Notes: generated by a model from the letters alone, not told the origin. DNA of 64,000 nucleotides from Mansonella perstans (GCA_037074765.1 JBAMDO010000001.1:124001-188000); one strand, 5' to 3'; counted from the first letter of the stretch, positions 1-14,308 are shown. Numbers and translations are program-made.

Positions 1-660
1 CTTTGAAAAGTCTTTTATGAAATAAATATTTGTTTAATGTTGCACATGTTTGATATTTTGCTTTAAAACACTAAATTCACGGTTGAAATGAATCAATAAT
101 GGTTTTAGTAATTAATAGATATTGATGAGAAGGTTGCAATGAATACTGCTTAAGCTCAGTGGGTCTGTGTGCATTATAATAACATAGTGTATCTTTTTAT
201 GTTACACACTGACAGCTTCGAAATGAATTAATTTCTTGGGGTGTTTCCATTTTGTAAAAAAGATTTTGGGGGAAGGTTTATGAGAAGGTGGATGAATGGC
301 ATGCCTTTTTTGCGTAAGTTTTTACGTTTAGCTGTTTGAATATATGCCAGGTATCATCATCAGTCGACTCACATTTCATCAAAACATTTGGTAGTAGAGT
401 TTGGCCTACGATCGTGTGCCTACGATCACAGCAGTAAGAATTTGTTTCTGGCTTACTCTGGGCTTGTTTCCGATGACTGGGTTGCCCAGCAACACATGCA
501 ATGAGACTACTATGTGTTGGCTAATTTTGTGCTTGTATGTCCAAAGATGAAAGTAAGTTTTATACAATCCTTTGCTCGAATTTCTTAGCAAATTATGATA
601 AATGATAAAGCAGTGAGTTAGAAAAGCAGTAGAAATATCCCATCAAGAGCTAATTTGCAG
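1..660. other. 5' flank of WDR19, no confirmed coding exon
   Basis: No convincing coding exon is visible. The first exon of WDR19, carrying its initiator codon, should lie here or just outside the window. One candidate is the short open stretch around 284-313, which ends at a good GTAAGT donor (313-318). Its reading phase joins the next exon only if the acceptor ending at 660 is used. Two other ATGAGAAG|GT motifs, at about 125 and 281, would also give a usable phase with the acceptor ending at 671. I cannot choose between them. Confidence 0.4.
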
Positions 661-3600
661 TTAATATGCAGTTTAACAGAAAAAGAATTCGGCCAAGGTG
701 AGCCAATTTTTGAATGGCGTCCAAAAGGGAACTATCTGGCCGTTGCTGGGTTAGTCTTGTTTTCTTGTTGATTAGTTTAAATATTCCTATTTGCTCACAT
801 CATGAAGTATCACAGTTTGTTTTGTAATATTTCATTATTAATTGTATCGGTATGAATTAAATAAATAAATTATGGAAAGATTACTTTGTGTCTTATTATC
901 CTTATGTTGTACTTATTTTGCATTTTTATTTTTTAAATTCAGGATTTAAATCATATTTACAGCAGCAATAATGTGATTCAACTAAGGAAGCATTTGGATT
1001 ACTAGTGATTTGAAATACGAAAATTTAAATCATTTTTTCAGCTCGAATAATTGCGTGAAACTACTCGACCGAAGTGGCAACTTAATTGATGAGTTAATCC
1101 TACCTGGGTAACAATTGTTTTTATAGTTTCAATTAGTTATTTGTTGATTTTATTGACTAATTATACTCTCTGTATTATTACCTATTTGCGTTAAATAATT
1201 AAATTTGCTTAATTTTTGTTAATAAATACACCTTTTAAGCTTTAAATGTTGTCTTTTCATTTTCGTAAATGTTATTTTTTAAAATTCATAATGATAAACT
1301 TATAATGTAGAAGTTTTTATGCGTGAAAGTTATTCGGTCTGTTTTTTCTTTTTTATGATTGTTTAATTTTTATTTGTACAGGCGAGTGGAAGCAATATCA
1401 TGGGATAAAGATGGTGATATGTTAGCCATAATAAATGATAAGAGTACAGCAGTAACATTATGGGAATTTGCACTGAAAACAATCAGTAAATTAGATAGCG
1501 GTATGAGTGGAAAGTAAGTAATTATTACTATGTAATGCAAATTAATTACAAGTTTCATTCTTGATAGTCCTAGATTTCTCATCAAATTTTCAAAAATTGA
1601 TAACAATTACAAAATTTAGCTGGTAATTTTATTGGCTTCAATTTTTATTGTGTTAATGTTTTAAAATTTTTAAGGGAGAAACCAACATTCATACTGTGGT
1701 CTCATATTTCGCCAGTTTTGGCTGTTGGTTATCATACTGGGAATTTGTTATTTTATAATCAACGCACTTCACGGTTAGTTTTTTTGTGTATAAATTATTG
1801 CATGAGTTCTGTTATTTCTTGTTTCGATGATGTTTTTAGTTGTTTTTCGATTTCTTCTTTATATATAAAGCTTATAGAACAGAGAGATTGTTTAATGTCA
1901 TTGGAAAATATTTGATTCAAGAAAATTTTTCCTACTGCAAATTATTGTGAAAAAAAGGAATTTTGACGGCGTCCTCTGCGGGATAGAGAAATAATAGGTT
2001 TAAAATAATGAGAAAGTAATTATGTTGTTAATGAAATGAAAAAAAGTGTTCCTTTTTGTAGCAAGACTTCAGCAATCGCGAAACATCAAAGTGCCATAAC
2101 ATGTGGAGCATTTTCAAATACTGAATTGCTTGCATTGGGTTCAACTGATTCATCGATCACTGTTAGCAGCATTAACGGTGATTTGATATATTCGTTCATG
2201 TGTGACATGGAACCATCAATGACAAAAAATGATATGTCACCATCATTGATTAAATTTTATGATCGGAAGCAACCAAATGATAAAAATGCTAAGCCTGACA
2301 TAATGGTTAATTATTTATATTTTTTATGATATAATTTAGTAGAATCATTGATACATCTTCACTAGTTATCTCCAGTGATTTTTAACTTGTTTTGTTGCTC
2401 TAAGAGTCTGATATCATAGGTTATCTGTAGTTGGCTGATTAATTTAATTATTTTCACCAAATGAATTAGGCAAAATATTTATTCAATATTCAATATTCAG
2501 TATTGCTTTTTATGGTTATTTATTCCTAAGTAGTAACAATTTCCTGAAAAAATCCTCCATTTTTTCATTTTCTTTCATTTATCAAAAAGAATGAATCTTC
2601 TGGAAAAAATACGAATTTATGATATTCCATTTATACCAAATTGCTCAATTCCTGCAGTTTCAAATGATTTCAAACGAAATATCGTCATATCTATTTCAGT
2701 TAAGTGCTGTTTTGAATCAGAATACTTTGTTGTTGGTAGAATTGAGTGGCGATGCGCAATCTATCAATCTTCATTTTCAACCGCATTACGGTGAAATTGT
2801 AACATATTGCTGGTTGGTTATTTCTGTCACAGATATCAGTTATACATATCTTACATATTGATGAGGTTTTGGTGGTTCAAAGTTTGTTGAAAAGATCTTT
2901 ACACAACTTAGTTTAACGAAAAATTCATGCACATTATAATTCAAAGAAGAAATGTAAGATGGACATGTCAGTAACTATAGCCGAAATGATGACAGTACCG
3001 GGGGAGACATCATTGTCGAAATATTTTTTGTTCTTATGAAGGAATAATTTTTGAGGTATCGGAACAATTTTTTATTATTGGGTTTTAATAAAGGCTTTTT
3101 TGTTTGTATTACAACGATCGCCTCAGAGATTGGTCAGGTTTGTTAACTTTACTTTTACACTATTATCATCTTAATTTTTTCTCTTTTTTCCAAAATTAGT
3201 TATTTTCAGTCAGTTATTTCAAAAATCTTTGACATGTTATTTTATTCGTTTATTACTTGTAAATAATTATTTGTAAAGCTATGTATTCGTATAAGCTCTT
3301 AAATAGCTTTTAAGATACTTGTTTTTGAAATAATGTATTTTAAGGAAATATTTGTAGTGCAAGATTTCAAGACATATTTATCGTTTATATGCATCAATGA
3401 AGCATTTTCTAAAGTTCTGCTGATTGGTGACAATCAGTAAGTATTTCGTTTTTCGAATCTTTGGATAAGTGTTCTTGTTACCATGTAGTTATTTCTTTGC
3501 TTTGTAAATAATGACAATAATTTCTATCGAACCAAAATACGGTATGTTGTACAGTTTTTCAAAACAGTTTTCATCAGAATCTTAGAATTTGGCGACAAAA

Positions 3601-6600
3601 AATTTTTTTCAATAGGATACGAGTACGTGAATTGAGTCAGCTTGATGAAATTGTTGAAATTGTCGAATTGGACATCAACAATGGTTTGTTATTCGTTATA
3701 AATTCAACTACTATTACCTTCTTTGAATTTTTCCTGACACTATTAACATTCACGGTAAATCTAAGCTCAGCATTATGTTAAGCGGACCAGATTGATGGAT
3801 GTTTGAACTAGAAACTTTACATAACAAAGAAGTATTTATGGCATATTACCGAAGGCAAAGCGGTTTGATTTCCAGTGATAGCAATACACCAATTAAAAGA
3901 ATTTTAATAACTATGTAAAGTTATTTTAAAAAAAAGTATTGTAAAGTTATCTTTTTCAAAGTTAAACGTCTAGTATAGCTATTTTGGAGAAACGGGTCTT
4001 TGTCTGATGATAGGTAGAAGGAAAAATAGAAGAAAGAAACATATAAACAAGTGTCAAACATTGATGAAACAACTGAAGGGGTATTTGTCGGAAGATTTCT
4101 AATAGTTTAGTTCCATTTATTTTCGAAATCGAGCTCGTTATTCTCAAATTTTTACGGAATCAGAATGAATTCTGGAAGAGATCGATTCATGAATAAAATT
4201 TCAAATTTTCAATTTTTTCCTTTAGATTTGTGCAGTATTTCAACAAATTACGATGGACAGTTGGTTGCTGTCAGTACTCGATCTGGTACATTACACTTGC
4301 TTCTAACAAAAATTCCCATACTCGGGGCAGCTTACCGAAATACTATTGCTATTTTGTCATCATTGAATGAGATAACTCTCTTTAGAGAAGGAGAAAAGGT
4401 GAGCATATTTATTTAGAAATCGATTGATAAGCCTTATTCAAATTCAAATATTGAAATTCAAAAGGGGTTTCAATAGCATCTTATCATCAGGATCCATCAA
4501 TAACAGTAAAAATTGGAATAGAACCAACAGGAATCGCTCTGGGCCCAAAACATATCGTAATTTCATTGAATAATCATGCATGGCTCTATGAAATTGAAAC
4601 AAAAGGTAAGTAATGGAAAATTCCTAAGGACCCACATTATTTTATACTTCTAAATTGCACTCTAGAATAAATTATTTGATTGTTAGAATGATATGATGTA
4701 ATAGTTTTAATGTTTTCTAATTCCAATATTTGTAATTTTGTTGGTAAGTCAACCTCAAAACAAAAGTTTTTTTTCTGTATCAGCTTCAAAAGTATTTTAA
4801 AAAATTGTATATTTCATTCCTGAGTGATATTTTTATACAATCAATTTATAATAATATAAATTTGAACATATCCACTCATCTTTATGCCATTTTTTTGTGA
4901 TTTATTGAAACAGTGCAGGAGTTGGGCACGTCTATGAAATGGAATATTTGTCAACAGTTAATGCCATGCATATAAATGAGAAATACGCTGTTGCTAAACT
5001 GGATAATCGGGCACAATTGCGGAAGGTATGATTTAAAAATATCTGCTTAATGTGCAACTTTTTTCAAAAATTTAACTTATGCCAAGAAGTTATCCGTTAT
5101 TATCCACTGAATACATTTTGAATATCTACAGTTGCATGATGAAAACGAGAAATATAATGCCGAGGAAAATGGATTTACCATTCCGGATCCGGAACATGCT
5201 GATTATGGGCTTCAGGACGTTGCTCTCACCGATAATTTTCTTATCTATTGCACAAATGCATGAATTTTAATTTATTTTGTATATACTGAGAATGGAGTGA
5301 TGTGCAGAGGCATCATTTTATTTGAAATTTCGATCTGTCCAAAAATTAGTTCATTTAATTTTTGATTCATTTTGAGCTTGTAACTGATTTTAAAAATTTC
5401 ACGGTCAGAATCCTTCAATTTTAACTGCAGGATGGGCATCTCTATTATTATTCATTAGCAAAAGATATATACGTAAACGAATACAGACATGTGGCAGGAA
5501 TCACATCATTATATCCGGAACCTGAAGGAATTACGCTTTGTTTTTTTGATGAACGCTTAAATGCATACATTTATAATCCTGTTGATGATGAATCCATCAA
5601 AATCCCCTCAGTTGATTCCATTGCTCATGTGAATTTTCAAATTTTTTACAACTCACAAATACTTGATAGATATTTTGAATTCCATTTTTAGCTAAATCGT
5701 TTATATTTGTCTTTTTAAACGAGAATAAGCTCATTTAGATGTGTCTTTTAACTTCTCTAATCATGAACATTTTAATTAAAATGAGTTATAGAGTGCACTG
5801 GAAAATTTTTGATAATATATTGCAGTGCGAGAAACAGTAGGGTAGATTGAATAGAACAAAATAAATAAAAAGGAAAAAAGAGGGCAAATTATCATTTTTA
5901 GTTATTATTATAGCTAAAGAAATGTTTATGGGAGAATTTCTCCATGGATCGTGATACATTTGTTGTATGTGACAGTGATGCTGTTCATGTGTTTCTTTTA
6001 TCCAAGAATCAAATAGAAAGTAAGTTTATTAAATTGATCCTTAGCATCAATTAACATTAAATATCAAACATTAATTAGTAATAGCATGATTTTATATTGA
6101 TAGTAAATCAATCTTTCGTAATTCTTGCAACAAAAAAGAAGCATGATGTCATTGGAAACAAATCATTTTGCAATGAAAGTAGGGAAGCAATTACGCAACT
6201 CTAGCATTGTGTCTCCTCAGTGATTCATTTACTGTTTGGATAAGAAGCACTTTCCGAAAGTTAAAAGTTTGTCCAATTCCCTCTGTAACCCATTTACGAC
6301 ATAAAATTTTATGACTATTTCGAAAGTTAAATATTGAATTTAAATGCTTCGAAACAAAAAAATTGCTGATTGTTTGTGTGATTTCAATGGTTTAACTTCT
6401 ATATTCTTCACTAGAACTGTCAGTTTTTTGACTTGATGATTTTTTAGATGGTTCATTAGTAAAAATTGGAGTTACAAAAATACCTCATGGACATATCCCA
6501 TTGATGCTTTGTAAGGGAATTGTACATTGTCAAACGCAAAATGGACGTATTGGTAGCGTACAATTAGAAAGCCATCGAACTGATATGGTATTCGATGGGA

Positions 6601-9600
6601 AATCTTCGAAAACAGTTAGTATTAATCACTGATACACTATTAATTGTTTTCGTTTCATTGATCGAATAGTCAAAAAAGAGATTTGTATTTATCACTTTTA
6701 TTAAATTTTAGCTGGAAAAGTTACTGGATCAAGCGCTTAGTCTTAGAAGGTTCGTCCGTTTTCTAATCTCTAACATCCACATCCATGAAATGAAGCAGCA
6801 ATTTATCCATTTAAGCATAAAAAAGTTTTGAAAAAAGAAATCGAACATTAATTTGTGTTATTCAATTTTAGATGGATATATGCATGGCGTATATGTGAAC
6901 ATACGAAAATTCATGAGCACTGGAATAAGTTCGCAATCGCAGCCACAAAAAATGGCGAAGTAGATTTAGGTTGTATTAGCATTGTAAATTACTTTCATTC
7001 TGTTAGCTAACATTATTTAGGTTTTCATAATTTCCATGCAGAATTAATTCCAGAAAAAATAAAATGCAAAAATTTCTTTAGCAATTCGGATTTTCAAACA
7101 GATCGATGAAGTGTGTATTGTTTGGAGCTTGGAAGAAATACAACATATTGAGGAAAAAACTTTGCTAAATGGATATTTGGCCCTTTTATTAGGAAATTTT
7201 GATGCAGCAGAAGAATTTTTTTTGCAGTCGAGTAAGCCAAAAGAAGCCTTGGATGTAAGATATGGTTTTTGCATTTCCTAATTTCCTGTTATTTAATTTC
7301 AAGAACTGCATCTAAGTTGTAAACTTGTGGGCCTAATTTTCATGGAATTCGAAATGAAAATTTCGATAATAATATCTTAATTTAGATTTTACTGTTAACA
7401 TTATACAATGAAAACATTTGCATTTCATTGTGGTGTATTTTTGTCTTTTCAGATGCGTCGGGATCTGCTACATTGGGATAAAGCGTTGAATTTAGCAACA
7501 CGTTTGGCTGAGGAAGAAATACCATTAATTTCAAAGGAATATGCACAACATTTAGAATTTATGTAAACTTTATACGCTTTAAGTATTGCATTATCTTCTG
7601 TGCAGCATTTAAGTGTAATAGTGCAAGGTAGAATTACATAGGCTATTAGGTCAAATTTCGATTCACAATTTAATTTTCAGGGGCAATTATAGTCATGCAC
7701 TGATGCAGTACGAAAATGGTTTGATTGAAAATTCGGACGAAAGTAATGAACAGGTTTCTCCTACAACGTTATGTTTCCCGATCCTCGACCATTACTTCTG
7801 TGTAATTCTTCTAAAGAATGGCTTGATTTCTGCTTTGATTTCTTTGTTTTGATGCATATTGAGCTGCCGATTTTAAATATAAATTGAAGGTTATGGAACA
7901 TAACGAGGTGTGCAAGTCAGGCATTGCTCGGATGTGTATTCGTACAGGAGATATCCGAAAGTAAGTCAGATTCTTCTACAATTTTTATCCATATTTATTC
8001 CTATGCATGTTTTTGTATTGTTTGTTTAATCACAATTCAGAAATGTTTTATACTTTGTCTCAAGTTGAAACATATAAATGCTTCCATATATTCATAATTT
8101 TGAATTAATCAAATTTATTTTTATAGGGGAATTAAAATCGCCGCAAGTGCTAAAGGGCGAGATGTCAAGCGTGATTGTGCGTTAATTCTGGAACAGCTAA
8201 AGGTTTGTTTATGGCAATTATTTTGCGGGATGCAATTCCGGAAGAAAAGAAGGATTTATAAGAATTTGATTTCTACATATTCCTGAAAAAATAATTTGAA
8301 GATAGCGATTTTACAGCAGTACAGTGATGCAGCATATTTATATGAACTTGGGCATTTTTATGATCGAGCTGCTGCAGTTTCACTGAAAGCTAAGAATTGG
8401 TAATTCTGCTTAATTTAGTTCTCTGCTTTTTCTTGTTTTCTTGTGTTTAAATGTTATTCTTCAATTTCTCTTTACTTTGATTGTTTTTGGATTAAAATTG
8501 AAGAATTTTCTGAAAATCCATTATCTTATTTTTTGCAGGGTTAAAGTGGGCAGTCTTTTACCCAAAGTGCATTCACCAAAAATTCATACGGCATATGGCG
8601 AAGTGATGGAAGGTGAAAAAAAGTACAAACAAGCTGCGATTGTAATATTTTAAGATTTCTCTTTTTGAATCATGAAAATATCATCAAAAAAATTATTTTT
8701 AATTGTAGTGTTTGATGTTATGAATAGTGTTTGATGTTATGTTTGATGTTATGAAATTTCAGGCTTATAAAAATGCCCGAGATTACGATAACTTAGTAAG
8801 ACTTCTGTTAGAGCATTTAAATAGGCCCGAAGAAGCGGTAAGTATTGTGCGAGAAAGTAGAAGCGTTGAAGGAGCAAAACTTGTAGCAAAGTAGGTTTCT
8901 TCTGTTCCATATTTCTCCTGCTTGGCAAATTCCATGACAATCATTTGACTGTTTCCATTGTTACATTATAATTCTGTTGTTGCTCTAGTAGTTTGCTATG
9001 TATTCCTTTTTTTTTTAGATTTTTTATCAAACTTGGAGATCAAGATTCAGCTATCCAGTTTTTGATACTTTCTCAATGCCAACAGGTGAACTCCAAGATT
9101 TTCGGTTTTGAAGTTTTCTAGCAAAATTAATACAGAGAATTTGATTATTGCTATATAAAGCATTGCTTTAAATGAAACGTAATCGTGCAATGTTATTCGG
9201 TGCTTTCTATGTTTTTTTTTTGGAAATGATGAAAGCTATACTTAGGCGAAATTTGCTATTGAGATTGAGAGTGAGTTTCATATTACCAACATTTAATTTA
9301 ATCTGTCGTCTTGTTACTCACTTCCGTTTTAGGAAGCGTTTCATCTAGCAGAAACAGAACAAAAAATGGATATTTTCGCTGATGCTATTGGAGATGATGG
9401 AACGATAGATATGTTTTTGCAACTAGCTGATTATTATGCGAAAAATATGAATTCACAGAAAGCTGGATTTTTTTATTACAAAGCAGGGCAATATTCGAAG
9501 GTTAAGACGGTTACAATAACGAGGATAAAAAAGAATTACAGTCTCTCCTTCTCTGTACTATCAACTATTAAAAGCAAAGAATTCATTTTTTTAATTCGGG

Positions 9601-12575
9601 AATTTGTAAATATGTTTATGAACCTCTCTCTTCCTTTCTCCATCATTTTCTTGATTTCAGTTTTAATCAGTTGGGAATATTCATCAAAAAATATGCCACA
9701 AAGTGACGAAATAGTTCTAATATCCATAAGAAGAAAGATGAATAGATTTCATTAAAATTGAAGTTATAAAACTTTTTCATTTGTGAAAAAGGCTGAGTCT
9801 AAATTATTTTAATATGTAATTTTAATATTTTAAATAATTATAACCAAATTTTGTATCATGAAGCGAACGTTTCTATTAAAATACTTCCAACCAAATATTA
9901 GAAATAGGTAATGATTTATATACGATTTAGGCATTGGATTATTTGCTTACAAATGGTGAAGATACACAATCGATGAATACGGCAATAGCATGTGTAGTAG
10001 AAGCACGAGACCCTGACCTAAGTTCTCATATGATTGATTATTTGCTTGGTGAAACTGATGGTATTCCTAAGGTGTATTTTGAATTTCTGTGTTTTAATTG
10101 TCACTTCTTGTTTCTTCCTTTTACTGGCAATACAAAAAATTATGTCGTATTATTAGACATATTATTTTCGAAAGACGATACTTGTAAATTTAAGATTTAT
10201 TCTTGAACTATGAAAAAACATTTCAAAGTTTCACGTGCCTATGATATTCACGTGCCGATTTGGAAGAAGAGAAAAATTTAGCATTTTGTCAGTAGTTCGG
10301 ATTCTTTTAAATATTCCCTGAAGTATAAAAAAAGTTGTGCACCATACTTTTGATTTTTTAGAATCCGAAATTCCTATTTAAATATTATATTGCAATGAAA
10401 ATGTACCGTGACGCGGCAAAAACAGCGGTTGTCATAGCTACCATGGAGCAAGCAAACGGTTCGTATCGGATCGCACATAAGCTATTGTTTGGTATGTATC
10501 AGGAACTGAAGAATGAAGGAATTAAAGTACCATTTGAGGTGCAAAATAATCTGATGTTGCTGCACAGTTACCTCATAATCAAAGTAAATTTTGGTCAATG
10601 TTTTTTTTCTGTTTAACTGTAATATTTCATTGCACACTATCGATAGCTGTATCGTGATTTGAGAGTTTGAGCTATTTTATTCCATTTTGAGAAGCCAGAG
10701 AACTACTACTAAAAAGGACTCTTAATATATCATTTTAAAAAAATAGAATTGCAAAAGACAAAAGATGGATGATTTGATTCCTTCTGCTTCTTTCCTTTTT
10801 CGACATTTTAGTTTTTTCAAATCCTTGTTATGAAATAAAATTTTTTTTTTCAATGTAAAAATTAAAATAATTTTCTTTTCAACAGAATTTAGTGAAACGT
10901 GGTGAACATATGAAAGCAGCACGCATGCTAATAAGAGTAGTCAGTAGTATCAGCCATTTCCCAGCACGTTAGTTCTTCATTGTTATTACTGAATTCAAAG
11001 AAGAAAGCTAGAAAAATTGAGAGGTATCATTCTTATAATCTGAATATACGTAATTAAGAAAAATAAACAACAGTTAATTAAGGCCTCAATAAATTGCACT
11101 ATACTCAGATCTTTTTGCTCATCTCTTTAAATTTCTGGACATTTTTTTTTTAAATGATGTTTAATTTTAAAAAAGATGACAAATAACTATTGCTTCTATT
11201 GTATCTTGCAGATGTAGTACCTATTCTCACAACTAGTGTTATTGAATGTACTAAAGCAGGCCTTAAACAACTGGCGTTCAAGTTTGCTGTTGAGCTTTTA
11301 AAGGATTGCAATCGGAAAAGTATTGACGAGAAATATCGCAAGAAAATTGAAGCTGTTGTGAGGTAACCCTGTTCAGTTTGAAAACAAAAGTTTAGACAAA
11401 GAAGCTAAAAATTATATATAATTTTATTGTAATGGAGTGCAAAATATTTTTAACATCGTAATTCTTCATTTTCAAAATATAATATTTGACTTATGGATTT
11501 CCGATTTTTTGTGGGAATATCAGATTAACTTAAATGTAGATGAGTGGTTAATTATAGTTGAAATATGCACCGATCTTGGATCATGCTATAAAGGACAGCA
11601 ACGACTGGTTCTGCCCTTGCCATAGCTCATATTATGACACATCAGGTTGAGTAATTGGAGGGCCTGCACCAAGAAATATGGCTATATCTGATTATTTTCC
11701 CCAAGTGAAATGTTGTAATAATTAGCAAAAAGACTTAGCCTAGTATATATCTCTTGCATTATGGTAAGGAATTTTTAGAAGCGGCGCAGATGAGCACCAC
11801 AGAACACTTAGGATACCTCATCCGCTAACACGTAGTGAGATGATATTATATTTGCTTGAATGAAAATCAATTTTTCAATTTCAGGAAATCAGATAGAATA
11901 CCAGATCCAGAAGAACCCAAAACATGTTGTCCATACTGTGATAACCCTACGGAAGAATCTGTTCTTGTTTGCACATTATGCAAAAATCTGATTCCTTACT
12001 GTATTGTTACGGTTAACATTTTCAAAAATTACAAATCTCGTCTAACTTTCCCATCTTGTGTAAAAACATGACATTGTTTATGTTTTGCAGGGCTTACATT
12101 TGGTTAGCAATGACTTTGCAACATGTCCATCATGTGGCTTTCCTGGCTTCTATTCCGAATTAAAAAGGTTAATTATAGAATTTCACAAATTTTATTTTAT
12201 TTTCCTCATTTTATGATAAAATTAAAAAAGAAGTTTGCAAGATTAAATTTGCCTTATTTTGCACTTCAATTTCAGCAGTTTTAGCTAAAAATTCTCGCTC
12301 CTCTAAATTATTCCGTTCGATTTGCCCTGTAGTATTATCTAATATAATATTTATGCTTGTGACATCGTATTAAAGAAGAACAAAAAAAGCCCATAAGAAG
12401 CTATCCATTTTTTTTCCAGTGATAGTGGAATCACATTGATTTGATTAGTTTCAGGCTCAAAGATAACCATGAAGTTTGTCCAATGTGTGGTGACGAACTC
12501 AACGATTTGCAGCTAGTAGATGATGTGAAACAGTTTTTAATGAATGACAAAAAAACTGAAAACAATAAGAATTAG
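661..12575 (+). CDS. WDR19 (dyf-2): WDR19 / IFT144, intraflagellar transport complex A subunit (start unresolved)
   Basis: Core subunit of the IFT-A complex, which drives retrograde transport in cilia; in nematodes, cilia occur only on sensory neurons. Exons: 672-749, 1042-1107, 1382-1513, 1675-1773, 2062-2305, 2700-2812, 3056-3137, 3345-3436, 3616-3683, 4226-4398, 4491-4605, 4919-5025, 5132-5257, 5431-5628, 5914-6019, 6448-6614, 6712-6749, 6872-6969, 7082-7254, 7453-7562, 7681-7753, 7890-7960, 8127-8202, 8317-8399, 8539-8641, 8763-8890, 9019-9085, 9333-9500, 9931-10071, 10362-10583, 10886-10967, 11212-11362, 11885-12011, 12091-12167, 12455-12575. All phases agree. They give about 1357 residues without the first exon, against about 1342 in human. 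The first 560 residues or so are WD40 sequence ([25 protein letters not shown]). Next comes a TPR-like solenoid ([29 protein letters not shown]-like). Cysteine pairs close the protein (CPYC, CTLC, CPSC, CPMC). The first acceptor is either 660 or 671. The intron after exon 13 seems to have a GC donor. Confidence 0.95.
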
Positions 12576-12840
12576 GAAAACGAAGTTACAAACGATCGCC
12601 TTTACAGAAGTGCTGTTTGCTATATTATTCATAACAACGCCGTCGATTAATCATCTTCAAAGAATATTTTACTTCTAAATTGATTATTGAATGAGAAAAT
12701 ATCACGAGAAAATACCAGGAAGAATTATTTAAAAAATGATTATAAGTTACTGCAGTGCTATAAAATTTGAAATTCACTTTCATAAGTTGCATTTAGTTCT
12801 AATATTAAGCACTCCCAAAATTTCATAGCAACGTCGTCAA
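12576..12840. other. Convergent intergenic gap WDR19 / TXNDC17
   Basis: A short AT-rich 3' region between two convergent stop codons. It holds a second, diverged copy (about 12636-12662) of the last roughly 27 bases of the TXNDC17 coding end (about 12826-12852). Nothing else is recognised. Confidence 0.6.
12636..12662. repeat. Diverged direct copy of the TXNDC17 3' end
   Basis: The sequence AACGCCGTCGATTAATCATC followed by TTCAA here matches AACGTCGTCAATTAATCATC plus TTCAA at about 12829-12853 with only two mismatches. The second copy spans the TXNDC17 stop codon and its last codons. The spacing of about 190 bases suggests a local duplication whose outer parts have decayed. Seen directly; the origin is inferred. 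Confidence 0.6.
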
Positions 12841-13754
12841 TTAATCATCTTCAAGCAATAGTTCCTTCACTAGTAGTTCATTAGCACACTGTTCACCAGA
12901 CAACCTTTTCGCCTAAAATGGAGAAAACAAAAAATATAAAATAAAAAGACAACTATGTATATTTATATAAAAAAAAAAAATAGAGATACGTAAAATATGA
13001 GATTAATGAATTCCATTTTAGAAAAAATAAAATGTTTCACTTTATGCAATCAGCAAAAGTAATTGTTTTATTAAATGAGATCTGAGAGTCAATCTCATCT
13101 GTACGATAATTAACTAGTAAAAAAAAAAAGAAAGAAATAATTAAACCTTATTGCTATAATCCAGCAATGTGGGAATCTCTTTAACTTTAAATCTTTCATC
13201 AGTTCGAAATGCATTTGTTTGGTTTTTCCAGCTAAAACAGTAATATTAGTAATGATAATTACATTAAATGGCGGACAACTACAAATATTTTATTCGAAAA
13301 AGTGTTTAGTTGTAAATAAATCTAAAGAAATTTTAAAATTCTCTCAAAAAAAATTTCTATTCTAAATGAAAAATGGGAAACTTGCTCTGTCCGCAAGCCA
13401 ACACCACATTCAATGAATATTAAATTTGTATCTGCATCGCCAGATAATGCTATTTCCTCAATGACTTTCTCGATTACTGGTTCCGCTAAAGCAAGTAATG
13501 AATTAAATTTTTCAAATTCAAAATCCCAAATTCCTAAAGGAAAAAATTTTGGAAAGGATTGTTAATTTAATATAAACTCCTACAATTATGAGAAAAATGA
13601 ATGGAGAAGAAAAAGAACCTTGAACACAATCTGGGCACCAACTTTTGCCATGATCTTTCGAGCCAGTGAACAAAATAACGGTGCGATATTTGATATCCTT
13701 CAATAAAGTTTTCAGTTCATTGAAACCTTCAACTTTCTTTCGGTCGATTATCAT
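12841..13754 (-). CDS. TXNDC17: TXNDC17 / TRP14-like thioredoxin-domain protein
   Basis: Cytosolic 14-kDa thioredoxin-related disulfide reductase family. Exons on the minus strand are 13754-13619, 13485-13386, 13231-13147 and 12912-12841, giving 130 residues (human 123). The hallmark TGSKDHGKSWCPDCVQ, with the family's WCPDC active site, ends exon 1. AEPVIEKV follows at exon 2, FRTDERFKV and EIPTLLDY in exon 3, and ELLLEDD at the end. Exon 2 was set to begin at 13485 because VQ must run straight into AEPV; an earlier AG at 13534 would insert 16 extra residues. Intron 2 begins with GCAAGT rather than GT and is supported by phase and homology on both sides. The ATG directly follows CTCTTTTAG, a likely spliced-leader acceptor. 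Confidence 0.92.
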
Positions 13755-14308
13755 CTAAAAGAGAATAGGAACTGTTGTTGCTCAATTTAACAAATAAAAA
13801 TATCAAAACTACAGCTGGCAACAGGAAAATTCGCATTTAAATAAATTGTAAAGTTGAAGTCTCAAATTTTAGGTTATCATTAAAATTTTCAACAGTTTTA
13901 TTAGTTCACATCGTTTAGCTTAGAGAGCGCTGATTCATCTTTGATTTAGAATAGATAATTTCATAAATTATTTTTGATCTTTCATTTGAAGTTCAGTTCC
14001 AAAAGTAGTTGGAAAAATAGGCTGGAAAGAAAGAAAGACGAAAGACAAAATAGCAAAACTTTGCTAGTGATTTGTTTCAAAATCTGGAGAACTAGATCAT
14101 ATCATACTTATTATTATCATTATATTACTGCAATAATCATTTCATTCGATAAGCAGCAATGTCACAGTGGTCACAGTGGTCCTAATATTTTTCTGACAGA
14201 CCATTTTGGCTTTTTCATTTGTAAAATAAAATTCGGAAATGGTAAATTTTGCTAACGTCTTAGTTGAAAACAGTCCCGCCTGCCTCTCGCATCCTCGCGG
14301 TCCATATT

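Noticed and set aside
13486..13533. Longer TXNDC17 exon 2 from the upstream AG at 13534
   Set aside because: It would insert 16 residues between VQ and AEPV, which are adjacent in the family; the TTGCTTTAG acceptor at 13486 restores them.
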